A stretch of 12,108 bases of DNA from Alectoria sarmentosa (GCA_009733775.1 WOGZ01000611.1:1-12108), one strand, 5' to 3'. Positions 1 to 6,843 are shown, counted from the stretch's first letter. The notes: a model not told the origin generated them from the sequence alone. Translations and numbers: made by a program.

Positions 1-61
1 ACCGTTTTTTGATAAATTTATTTTCAGTTCATTTAATGCACATCAAAAATCGATCGATATA
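1..61. other. left flank of the small LTR element
   Basis: AT-rich sequence with no recognisable gene. It contains ATCGATCGAT-type palindromic sequence near 50-58. It ends at the target-site copy that precedes the first LTR. Because 1777 onward follows the second target copy, 1-66 and 1777 onward were contiguous before the small element inserted. It may belong to the same older sequence as 1777-2209. Confidence 0.6.
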
Positions 62-66
62 TAATC
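62..66. repeat. 5-bp target site duplication, left copy (TAATC)
   Basis: TAATC directly precedes the TG of the first LTR, and the identical TAATC at 1772-1776 directly follows the CA of the second LTR. A 5-bp duplication is usual for copia-type LTR integration. The perfect match shows the two LTRs belong to one insertion and are not two solo LTRs. Confidence 0.88.
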
Positions 67-237
67 TGTTGAAAATTAGTCTTCTGCGTAACGTACGTAA
101 GGTCAGCCCTAAAGCCGGCTTTAAAGCCGGCCGTGTCTTGGCATTGTCTTAACGAATAAGCTTAAAAACACGATTCCCTCGTGTTTCTTACATACTTAAT
201 TAACTCATATACGATATTTATCATATATCTTTTGACA
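67..237 (+). repeat. 5' LTR of the small element
   Basis: It starts TGTTGAAAATTAG and ends CTTTTGACA, so the ends form the short imperfect inverted repeat TGTTGAAA/TTTTGACA. Landmarks are a palindromic GCCGGC-rich part around 112-132 and a 7-bp hairpin AAACACG (166-172) with CGTGTTT (180-186), loop ATTCCCT. Compared by eye with the 3' LTR there are 17 differences in 171 bp and no gap. All are C/T or G/A. This copy carries the A/T state at 12 of the 17, so it looks the more mutated LTR. Confidence 0.9.
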
Positions 238-251
238 AATTATAAGCCCGA
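238..251 (+). promoter_or_regulatory. primer-binding site, half initiator-tRNA(Met) type
   Basis: The first internal bases are AATTATAAGCCCGA. The complement of the anticodon stem-loop of a eukaryotic initiator tRNA(Met) contains GGTTATGAGCCC. The site matches it except for G-to-A changes, the kind RIP makes. Drosophila copia is known to prime from an internally cut initiator tRNA, and this placement directly after the LTR fits that mode. Element B has a closely similar site at 6700. The exact tRNA of this organism is not known. Confidence 0.65.
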
Positions 252-336
252 TTTGTGACGATAAAAGAATAACATTTATTTTCGCACTTTCCATATATGA
301 ATATCTTATTAATAATAATTTAATTATCATTATTAT

Positions 337-393
337 ATTGCGACAGCCCGTTTTTTTTGATTCGTAATTTTCGACGAATTGAGCTGTCGCAAT
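337..393 (+). repeat. 11-bp inverted repeat, large RNA hairpin downstream of the primer site
   Basis: ATTGCGACAGC (337-347) is perfectly complementary to GCTGTCGCAAT (383-393). The 35-nt interior contains a second stem, ATTCG (360-364) with CGAAT (375-379), whose loop includes the palindrome TCGA. The structure lies about 100 nt after the primer site, where LTR retroelements often carry packaging or dimerisation signals. That role is inference. Confidence 0.72.
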
Positions 394-410
394 TCAAAAT
401 ACAAAAAATA

Positions 411-785
411 TCGAACCAAGTCCCTACGCACAGAGCATTTCGTCCCATACCATCGAGCCACAAGTCCCTTCGCATAGGACATTCCGTCCCATACCATCGG
501 GTCACAAGTTTCTTCGCACAGGGCATTCCGTCTCATATCATCGGGCATCCAATTTCATTCGGACATTTCGTCCCATATCATCGAGCATTCAGTTTCATTC
601 GAACATTCCGTCTCATATCATCGAACATCCCATTCTTTCAAGTCTTTACGCACAGAGCATTTCGTCTCATATCATCGAATTATAAGTCCCTTCGCATAGA
701 GCATTTCGTTTCATATCATCGAGTCACAAATCCCTTCGCATAAGGCATTTCGTCTCATATCATCGAACATTTCATTCTTTTTCAA
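411..785 (+). repeat. tandem array of about 44-bp units, block 1 (8 units)
   Basis: Eight units begin with CATTYCGTYYCATAYCATCG at 436, 480, 524, 564, 604, 658, 702 and 746. The spacings are 44, 44, 40, 40, 54, 44 and 44 bp. A partial unit precedes them from about 411. Each unit carries CAAGTCCCTTCGCAYAGRGC or a shortened version between these cores. Unit length is not a multiple of three, so no single protein frame runs through. The unit aligns with the block 2 unit: the order CAAGT, AGRGCA, then TCNCRTATYA is shared. Confidence 0.85.
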
Positions 786-845
786 ATATAATTATAAAAT
801 ATCGAATCAATTTTTTTTATACGGGCATCAAATCCCGAATTCAAT

Positions 846-1530
846 GAGCTTCTCATAACAAAAAAGAAAAATAAATTCTTATTTTTTATTAAGCTTCTCA
901 TAATAAAAAGAAGAAAAAGTTTTAAAATTATCGAGCTTCTCATAAATAAGAGGATTAAATTTTAAAGAGTTTTTCAAAATAATACGAAAACACGCCTCTG
1001 ATCAGAGCGTCAAGTTTTAAATTATTATTAAGTTTCTTATATCACAAAGAGAAACAAGTTTTTACATCAGAGCAATTTCTCGTATTACAAAAAGAAATAA
1101 ATTTCTACATCAGGGCAATTTTTTGTATCATCAAAGAAAACAAGTTTTTATTCGAATTGAGCTCTTTATATAAAAGAGATCACGTCTTTAATCAGGGCGT
1201 TAAATCTCAAATTATTATTGAGCTCCCCATATCACAAAGGGGAATAAGTTTTTATATCAAAGTAATTTCTCGTATCACAAAGAGAAACAAATCCCTTTTT
1301 CGAGGCGTCGTAACGCATCAAATCCTTGTATTAAGGCGACATCTCTCAAATTTTTATAAAGTTTCTCATATTATAAAGGGGAAAAAGTTCTTATATTAAG
1401 GCATCGTAAAGTGTTGTAAGAGAATGTTCTCGTATTAAAAAGGGCAGCAAATCCTTACATCAGGGCGACATCTTTCAAATTCTTATAAAGTTTTCCGTAT
1501 TATAAAGAGGAAAAAGTCTTTATATCAAAA
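846..1530 (+). repeat. array of repeat units forming serial hairpins, block 2
   Basis: Divergent units of about 43-44 bp (starts near 1032, 1075, 1119, 1162 and 1224 onward) each hold a short stem, a loop close to RTATYAYAAA, then CAAGTTTTTACATCAGRGC-like spacer. Clear stems are: 894-898/909-913 CTTCT/AGAAG; 971-975/986-990 TTTTC/GAAAA; 1032-1038/1049-1055 GTTTCTT/GAGAAAC; 1075-1080/1093-1098 ATTTCT/AGAAAT; 1119-1124/1135-1140 TTTTTT/AGAAAA; 1162-1167/1173-1178 CTCTTT/AAAGAG; 1224-1228/1239-1243 TCCCC/GGGGA; 1266-1271/1282-1287 TTTCTC/GAGAAA; 1362-1367/1378-1383 TTTCTC/GGGGAA with wobbles; 1491-1496/1509-1514 TTTTCC/GGAAAA. A weak stem is near 1427-1445. There is also a 12-bp palindrome CTCTGATCAGAG starting at 995. 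No coding function is visible. Confidence 0.8.
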
Positions 1531-1560
1531 CATCGTAACGTATCGTTATAAGAAAGTGTT
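1320..1560 (+). repeat. higher-order direct repeat within the array (about 112 bp, offset 129)
   Basis: The stretch 1320-1430 is repeated at 1449-1560. Both run from AAATCCTT through a GCGACATC block, a hairpin of the TATTATAAA type, and a CATCGTAA block. Looser relatives of the same higher unit start near 1004 and 1195. The array therefore seems to have grown both by single 44-bp units and by larger multi-hairpin blocks. Confidence 0.7.
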
Positions 1561-1592
1561 AAAACAATCGTATACGTTATCTTTTGACGCTA

Positions 1593-1600
1593 TAGGGGAA
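1593..1600 (+). promoter_or_regulatory. polypurine tract of the small element
   Basis: TAGGGGAA sits directly against the TG of the 3' LTR. A purine run at this place is the usual plus-strand primer of LTR retroelements. It survives as a G run in otherwise G-poor sequence. Confidence 0.75.
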
Positions 1601-1771
1601 TGTTGAAAACCAGTCTCCTGCGTAACGTACGTAAGATCAACCTTAAGGCCGGCCTTAAAGCCGGCCGTGTCTTGGCATTGTCTTGGCGAATAAGCTTAAG
1701 AACACGATTCCCCCGTGTTTCTTATATACTCAATCAACTCATATACGATATTCATCATATATCTTTTAACA
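1601..1771 (+). repeat. 3' LTR of the small element
   Basis: It is 171 bp long, starts TGTTGAAAACCAG and ends CTTTTAACA. It contains a perfect 16-bp palindrome TTAAGGCCGGCCTTAA (1643-1658) and the hairpin AACACG (1701-1706) with CGTGTT (1714-1719). It holds the G/C state at 12 of the 17 sites that differ from the left LTR, so it is the better preserved copy. The 63-residue open frame over 1600-1791 is only the LTR read through. Confidence 0.9.
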
Positions 1772-1776
1772 TAATC
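1772..1776. repeat. 5-bp target site duplication, right copy (TAATC)
   Basis: Identical to 62-66 and directly after the terminal CA of the 3' LTR. It closes the small element. Confidence 0.88.
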
Positions 1777-1811
1777 GATGAATATATGTGAGGGTAAATT
1801 TTTCGATTAAA

Positions 1812-1842
1812 CGAAATATTTCGAATTGCATATGCATATGCA
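1812..1842. repeat. adjacent palindromes (CGAAATATTTCG and a GCATAT run)
   Basis: CGAAATATTTCG (1812-1823) is a perfect 12-bp palindrome. Four bases later TGCATATGCATATGCA (1827-1842) is a perfect 16-bp palindrome made of repeated GCATAT, with ATATGTATGC following. This may be only a short simple repeat. No function is proposed. Confidence 0.7.
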
Positions 1843-2190
1843 TATATGTATGCGATCGGCTACAAGGCCCGTGAAGGTCATTTTAAAGTATTAATGCTTG
1901 ATAATAATAACGATAGCGACCTTTTAAGTGACGCTGTAAATCTCAAATTTGAATTAAACATAAATATAAATGTTTCGAAAAGAGGTTCGCAAAGTTTGTT
2001 ATTATAATTGCAATAACGATAAATCAACTCTTGATATAATGATGACATAACGAAGTTTTAACACGCCAAGACTGATATTGAGGTTCTGCGAATAATTTCG
2101 ATTTCGATCAATCATTCGAAATGTGAAAATCAATGAAATCGCTCCCTTAAAATTAAAAACGTTAAATAATAACAATAAACGTTTCAAACG

Positions 2191-2198
2191 TCTCCTTT
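2191..2198 (-). promoter_or_regulatory. candidate polypurine tract of element A
   Basis: On the minus strand AAAGGAGA follows the polyprotein stop by about a dozen bases, where a copia element has its plus-strand primer. A second purine run, AAGGGAGCGA on the minus strand, lies at about 2142-2151. The adjoining 3' LTR cannot be delimited, so the choice between the two runs is open. Confidence 0.35.
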
Positions 2199-2209
2199 AA
2201 AACAACGAT

Positions 2210-2810
2210 TCAAATAATTTTAAATGAATAATATAAGATTATTTTCATCTTAAGAGCATCGCGAAAAACAATAAATTTGTCGAAATATAAAATTTTGATA
2301 AAATCATTAATCATTTATTTGTTAATAAAAATATATTAAATATTCACAATATTATTATTAATTTTTTCGCGCACAAAATGATGAGCGATATTAATGTGTT
2401 TAATGCGAATATAAAACTAAGCGTTCTTTGCGAAAACGATTACGTTTTAATTATTTTCAAAAATTATAATAATTTTAAGATTCGAATTATTAAATCGTAA
2501 AAATAAATCGAAAAGGTTCTTCAATTAGATAATTTTCTTAATAATTTATATTTAATCGATATATTTTATCTTATAAATGAAGAATGTTATAATAATTTGA
2601 CGTTTGTTCAATCAATTAATAACGTCATTATTTAAATTAAATAAATAATCGAAAAGGAATTTTAGAATTAGTAAGTTCTCAATTTAATCAAAATTAATGT
2701 ATCGAATAAATTTTTTAAAGAGTTTTTATACACGAATTCGTAATATATCGTGTTTTTAAGATATCGAAAGATTCGAATAATCGCATTTTAATGTGTTGGA
2801 ATAAAGTTAA
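2210..2810 (-). pseudogene. element A RNase H domain and polyprotein C-terminus (decayed)
   Basis: Reading the minus strand, HINIAHHFVREKINN (codons about 2366-2398 and on) matches the copia RNase H signature of the HIDIRYHFIRE type, with the Asp read as Asn. Downstream, MINDFIKILYFDKF (from 2314 leftward) corresponds to the usual MIADGLTKALPR-KF ending, and FRDALKMK then leads to a TGA at 2210-2212. The end sits where copia polyproteins normally stop, so the TGA may be the original terminator. In-frame TAA codons upstream, several at sites where Gln or Trp is expected, show the domain is dead. Confidence 0.8.
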
Positions 2811-3039
2811 TTGAATATCGATTAATCAAAAAAACAACATAAACAATATCGAGACGAATTTTCAATATAACATACATAAGAGAATTCATAACGAATTGAT
2901 ATTTTTTATAAAACTTTTTAAAAATCACGTAACCCTTTTTGATAAACGTCAATTTACGATTAATTTCGAATGATATATTAATAAAAGTGAGATTTTAACA
3001 CTTAAAATGATTGAAAAAGCGTATAATATACGTTTTTTA

Positions 3040-3435
3040 TTTTAAACGAATAATGTCGTTATAATAATTTCTTTTAACGATTATACTCAAATAAAAGACG
3101 TATAATCTTAAATTTGATATATAAAATTTGACGTTTAAAGTATTTTTGATTCATTTGATAACGACTTTATTATGATTTATAATTAAAACATTATTAATAT
3201 AAAGCGTTATAATAATCCTTTTTTTAAGATTTATAAATATATTATTATTCGATTCGATGAAATTGAGATCGAGTTTTTTTATATAAATCGAAAAATGTTA
3301 ATATCAAATTTTAAAAAATTGTTTTAAATCATAAAGTGTTTTATTTAATTTATAAATCTTAATATTATTTTTATTAAAGCCTTTAAATTATTAAACATAA
3401 ATGTTTTTTTTGAATATCGTCATAAAAAAAAGCGA
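3040..3435 (-). pseudogene. element A reverse transcriptase palm region (decayed)
   Basis: The RT active-site box normally read YVDD appears as YINN (codons 3190-3201 on the minus strand) and is followed by VLIINHNK. Both Asp codons have become Asn (GAT to AAT), and Val has become Ile. Each is a G-to-A change on the coding strand, as RIP gives. These catalytic Asp residues bind the metal ions, so polymerase activity is lost whatever the stops do. It is collinear with the same box in B at 11496-11507. Confidence 0.85.
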
Positions 3436-4410
3436 TTTTGATATTTATTTATTTTACGTTTTAATTTATAATCGTTATAAACGCAAAAATCGTTTTATAA
3501 TTTATAAACTTTATTATTAACGCGAAAACGTTATAATAATCATAATTCTTTTATTATTCAAATTCTTAAATAATTCAATGTGTCTTATAACGAGTGATTT
3601 CTTTTTCGAAATCTCGTTTTATGATATAAATTCAACGATCTTTAAAGACACGAACCCTTAAAAACGTTTAAATAAAATATTAAATATTATTATTTATAAA
3701 AGACTTATACTCATTTCGCATATTAATTTTTTAATTCATATAAAACAAATTGTTAAAAATCGTTTATTTATAAATTATAAATTTGAAAATATTAAATTTA
3801 TTAACATGATTCGCAAAAAGAATAAAAATAATGAAAACTTTTATCAAAAAATCAAACGATAAATCACGAAGATTCGAAATAATGAAATCTTTATAATTAT
3901 TAAATATCTTTTAAATAATTTCATATTCGAAATGTTTTCGCACGATTTTTATTTTAATAAATTTCAAAAATATCGATAAAAAAAAACGACAATAAATTTA
4001 ACGATTGATATAATAAATTTAATAAATATTATAAACACACGCATTACAATAATGATAAAATAAGATTTTTAAAAACGATTAACGATTAACGATGAAATAT
4101 TCGTTAACGACAATCGATTTAATAATTTAATTTAAGTCATAAATTCAACGTTTAATAATATAATAATACGTTATTTATTTAATATCTTTTTTATAACGAA
4201 TATTAATATAAAAAAACGTGAACGTTTATTTAAAAATTTATGAATTTTAATCTTTTTTTCGAAATTTATAAAATGTGAACGTTTTTCGATAAAATGTATA
4301 TCATTAACGCGAATAATTTTTTTTTGATTAAATTATAAAGACGAAAAATGAATTCATTTTCATAATTTAGAAAAATACATTTTTCGCTTTTATTCACAAT
4401 TTTTTGTTAA

Positions 4411-5115
4411 ATACGCTTTAAAACGTAAATAATGAAATTTATAATTCGGAAAAAAAAAAAATTTTATAATAATAAAAGATTTCGAAAGATATAATAATGA
4501 TTCGAATGTTAAAAAAACGCATTGTTAAATAATTAATTATAATCATTATTTCAAATCAAAAAAAATTGTTAAAATTAAAATTTAATAAAATTAAATGCAT
4601 TTTATTTATTAAAGTTTAATTAAATCGCTCGACGATTTTATTCATTTCAAAATTATTTATAATAATGAATTTTTATTTAATATTCGTTTAAACGAAATAT
4701 ATAAAAAAAACTTTATTAATATATTCATTTTTATTATCGAGATAAATGCGATTAATTCGATCATTACGAAATTTCAAATAAATTTTAAAACGTAAAAGTA
4801 TAATGAAGATTTTATTTTTATAATAAATATAAAAAATCTCAAAATAATAAATAAAATCATTTTTAAACATTATAAAATATTTATAATCGTTAAAATTAAA
4901 AAAAATTAAAAACTTAATAAAATCGTTATAAATAAATTCGTTTAATAAAATATCGAGCGCTATAAGCGAATTATGAGAGATAATCTTTTAACAATTCATT
5001 ATATAACATTTATAAATATATTTTTCGATAATATTTTTGAAAAAATTTACATTTATAACGATATTAAAAAATTTATTAAGATTTTATTAATTTAAATGAT
5101 TTATGCGAACATATT
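4411..5115 (-). pseudogene. element A integrase (decayed, catalytic codons kept)
   Basis: The best-kept open stretch (4688-4870) reads FKNDFIYYFEIFYIYYKNKIF, then LDNKNEY. This matches the copia integrase pattern F-DDFSRY...KSE-F, then DNGGEY. The acidic triad is still coded: GAT at 4922-4924, GAT at 4736-4738 and GAG at 4628-4630, the last inside VERFN, where the family has AERMN. Spacing of the last two is that of a DD35E transposase or integrase. Stops elsewhere still disable it. A sits minus-strand, downstream of its protease. Confidence 0.82.
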
Positions 5116-5269
5116 ATAATTAATAAATCGAATTCGAAAAAACGTTATAAACGATTAAAACATTATTATTTTTTTAAAGATTCAAAAAAAAATCGCGATT
5201 TCGCGTATCGATTAATGTGATATTGTTTTGAATTAAAACACAATTTTTTTTATAAAAAGCGATTTTAAT

Positions 5270-5540
5270 GTCGACATTTAAAAGCTTTTTAATTAATAAA
5301 AGATTAACGTTTATATCGAGCACGTATAAAATATTAAAAATCGTTAAAATAATGCGTTTATTATTAACATTATAATTAATATTAATGATATTATAAATAA
5401 AAGGTTAAATTTTAACATTTTTAATGCTTTTAATAAATCGAAATTGAATTTTGATATAAATAATGAATATCGAACGATTAATAAAAAAATAACGAATATA
5501 ATCAAAATTTATCACGATTCGAATATCGAGATTCATAAAT
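5270..5540 (-). pseudogene. element A aspartic protease (decayed)
   Basis: Minus-strand codons near 5493-5514 read NFDYIRY, which lines up with the DSG-CTRH-type active site of copia proteases. Asp reads Asn, Ser reads Phe, Gly reads Asp, Cys reads Tyr and His reads Tyr. Every change is a C-to-T or G-to-A transition. The sequence downstream aligns with the NVLYVP-like strand seen in B. The catalytic Asp is gone, so the copy cannot process its polyprotein. Confidence 0.75.
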
Positions 5541-5920
5541 TTGACGAACGATAAATTTTTATTCAAATTAAGATTCGTTATTAAATTAATAAAGTTTTTA
5601 TTTTCGTTTTGATTCGCTTAATTGATTACATTCAAAATATTAAAATCATTTGAAATGAAATTCGAATAATTTTGATTATTTAATTCGTTTAAAAATATTA
5701 TATAAGTATAAAGATAATTATTCTTTTTTGAAATATACATTATATTAACGTTGAAATAATCATTTTTCTTTAAAGCGAAAACGTTAAATAACGCTTTTTC
5801 GATGCGTTTGCATTTGACATTTAAAATATTAATATTTATATAAATAATATCGATTTGCGCCTTCTTCTTCTTTTTTTATACATTTATAAACTTTTTAAAT
5901 TTCAAATAAAAGAATTTAAT

Positions 5921-6575
5921 TTAACATTTAATGAAAAGATATTTAAATTTACGATTAACGATTTTATAAAAAATACAAATTTCGCGATTAATAAAATCAA
6001 AATCATCGAAATCGTTTTTGATAAATTGTTTGTTTTTATTATTACGATAAATAAATATAATAATATTATTTTTTTTAATTGCGAATATACGATATTCTTT
6101 ATTTATTACGTTATAAATAATTAAATCGAATTTAATTATATTCGAATTATAAAGCATATAAATTTGAATATAAATTGTTATAAAGATATTATAAATTTCG
6201 TCAAGTTTTATAAAAAAGAATTAAATGAAATAAGATTTCGATAATGATAATAAATCATTTAAATTAATAATTTCGACGTTGATTTTATAAAAGTTCTTTT
6301 CGTATTAACGAACGCTTTTTTCAAAATTGATATTAATGTTATATAATTAACGCATAAGCTCGATATAAAGTTTAAAACTTATAAATTTATAATAAATATC
6401 GATAACGTTCAACATAATTTAAAGATTTTCGTTATGTTTTTTGATGAATTAACGATCAACGTAATTAAAACGTTAACGAATAATCACGTAAACTTTAAAT
6501 CTGATGATATTAATGAAAAATTAAAGATTATTTAACATTAATTAATCGTTAATATCTTTGCTTCATTTGATGTAT
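5921..6575 (-). pseudogene. element A C-terminal part of gag (decayed, cut by insertion of B)
   Basis: The 78-codon open stretch at 5921-6157 on the minus strand is collinear with B 8538-8774, and the same frame is mostly open in B. The region lies upstream of protease, where copia has the end of gag. I looked for the CCHC zinc knuckle. Near 6100 the spacing of candidate positions is right, but the residues are not Cys or His, so the knuckle is not supported. The plus-strand frame at 5855-6124 is treated as the antisense shadow. Homology ends at 6575, next to B's LTR. Confidence 0.55.
6571..6575. repeat. predicted target site of element B (TGTAT, left copy)
   Basis: These five bases lie between the end of A's homology and the TG of B's LTR. 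They still align with B's own copy of that sequence (8120-8124, reverse complement, one transition), so they belong to A. If B inserted here by a copia integrase, TGTAT should recur after B's 3' LTR. That end is outside the window, so the duplication is a prediction. Confidence 0.45.
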
Positions 6576-6699
6576 TGTCGAAATTTAGGTTACGTGATAG
6601 ATTATGTGATAAGCGCTTTGCGCTCATAATATAAATCGCACTTTCCTTTATAACACTCTTAAAGTAATATAATTAAATGTTTTATATCATATTTTCACA
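6576..6699 (+). repeat. 5' LTR of element B
   Basis: Proposed 124-bp LTR from TGTCGAAATTTAGG to TATCATATTTTCACA. Three things support the ends: homology to A stops at 6575/6576, the termini are TG...CA, and a tRNA-like primer site follows at once. The ends resemble those of the small element's LTR (TGTTGAAAATTAG and TATCATATATCTTTTGACA). The second LTR copy is outside the window, so the length cannot be checked by pairing. Confidence 0.72.
6601..6630 (+). repeat. hairpin inside B's LTR
   Basis: ATTATG (6601-6606) and AGCGC (6612-6616) pair with GCGCT (6620-6624) and CATAAT (6625-6630) around a TTT loop. This gives 11 pairs with a single 5-nt bulge (TGATA). It is one of the few GC-rich stems in the region. 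It could act in the transcript's repeat region, for example at polyadenylation. That is inference. Confidence 0.68.
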
Positions 6700-6713
6700 G
6701 ATTATGAGCTCGA
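6700..6713 (+). promoter_or_regulatory. primer-binding site of B, half initiator-tRNA(Met) type
   Basis: GATTATGAGCTCGA follows the LTR without a gap. TTATGAGC is the complement of the initiator tRNA anticodon-loop region, and the preceding A and following T are the G-to-A and C-to-T forms of GGTTATGAGCCC. The small element has AATTATAAGCCCGA in the same place, and both are followed within about 10-15 bases by ACGAT. Confidence 0.66.
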
Positions 6714-6843
6714 GTTTACCCGACGATTATTATAAATATGATTTATTTATTTATTATTATGATTATAATTGTTTTTAAACATTTTATGTTTATCGTAATG
6801 AGATAATTAATTATAAAAATCTTTATTTATCAACTTTTTTAAG

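Larger units (their letters stand above)
67..1771 (+). mobile_element. small non-coding LTR retroelement (TRIM/LARD-like)
   Basis: A complete 1705-bp element. It has two 171-bp LTRs bounded by TG...CA, a 5-bp target duplication, a primer-binding site immediately after the left LTR and a purine-rich tract immediately before the right LTR. The 1363-bp interior has no gag or pol remains. It holds an inverted repeat (337-393) and long arrays of about 44-bp units (411-1530). The longest open stretches, 357-743 on plus and 333-548 on minus, come from the tandem repeats: the 44-bp unit changes frame from copy to copy and neither protein resembles a known family. It is larger than a classic TRIM and smaller than a typical LARD. 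It depends, by inference, on another element's proteins. The LTRs differ only by transitions, so it also appears mutated by RIP. Confidence 0.86.
1777..2209. other. unassigned segment between the small element and copia element A
   Basis: About 430 bp with no recognisable gene. Base use differs from the block to the right: CA and TG dinucleotides are common and runs such as GAGGG, GGCCC and GCGACC survive, so it is less mutated. If element A is complete on this side, its 3' LTR should begin here on the minus strand. I could not find similarity to B's 124-bp LTR. The 61-residue open frame at 2002-2187 (minus) has no family resemblance, and I do not call it a gene. Confidence 0.5.
2210..6575 (-). 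mobile_element. Ty1/copia retrotransposon A, RIP-degraded, 5' part missing from the window
   Basis: On the minus strand the order is end of gag, protease, integrase, RT and RNase H, which is the copia order (integrase before RT). The coding remains carry many stops. Differences from element B in a sampled 80 bp (6421-6500 against 8195-8274) are 12, all transitions. Homology to B runs from 2587 to 6575, then stops exactly where B's LTR begins. A is therefore interrupted by B, and its gag N-terminus and 5' LTR should lie beyond the right edge. The stretch about 3440-4560 between RT and integrase is collinear with B, but I could not read named motifs in it beyond the integrase tail. Confidence 0.85.

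Noticed and set aside
67..237. Two independent solo LTRs at 67 and 1601
   Set aside because: Neither has its own flanking duplication. TAATC is found only outside the pair, and the primer site and purine tract lie just inside it.
357..743. 128-codon open frame on plus over tandem repeat block 1
   Set aside because: It lies on 40-54-bp repeats whose length shifts the frame, minus frames are open too (333-548), and no protein family is recognisable. Openness comes from the repeat composition.
411..785. CRISPR array
   Set aside because: The units are contiguous diverged tandem repeats of 40-54 bp, without identical repeats separated by unique spacers, inside a eukaryotic-type LTR element.
1157..1399. 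80-codon open frame on plus in block 2
   Set aside because: It runs through hairpin repeats in changing frame and has no family resemblance.
2110..2125. 3' LTR end of A at the minus-strand TTTTCACA, like B's LTR end
   Set aside because: Only eight bases match B's LTR end. The rest of the upstream sequence does not align with B's LTR, so chance is likely in this composition.
2002..2187. 61-residue minus-strand protein
   Set aside because: Short, no motif, no start context, and located between the element A stop and the unassigned segment.
5921..6157. CCHC zinc knuckle in gag of A (and B near 8570)
   Set aside because: Spacing C-x2-C-x4-H-x4-C can be laid on the frame, but the codons (ATT, GTA, ATC) cannot come from Cys by RIP transitions.
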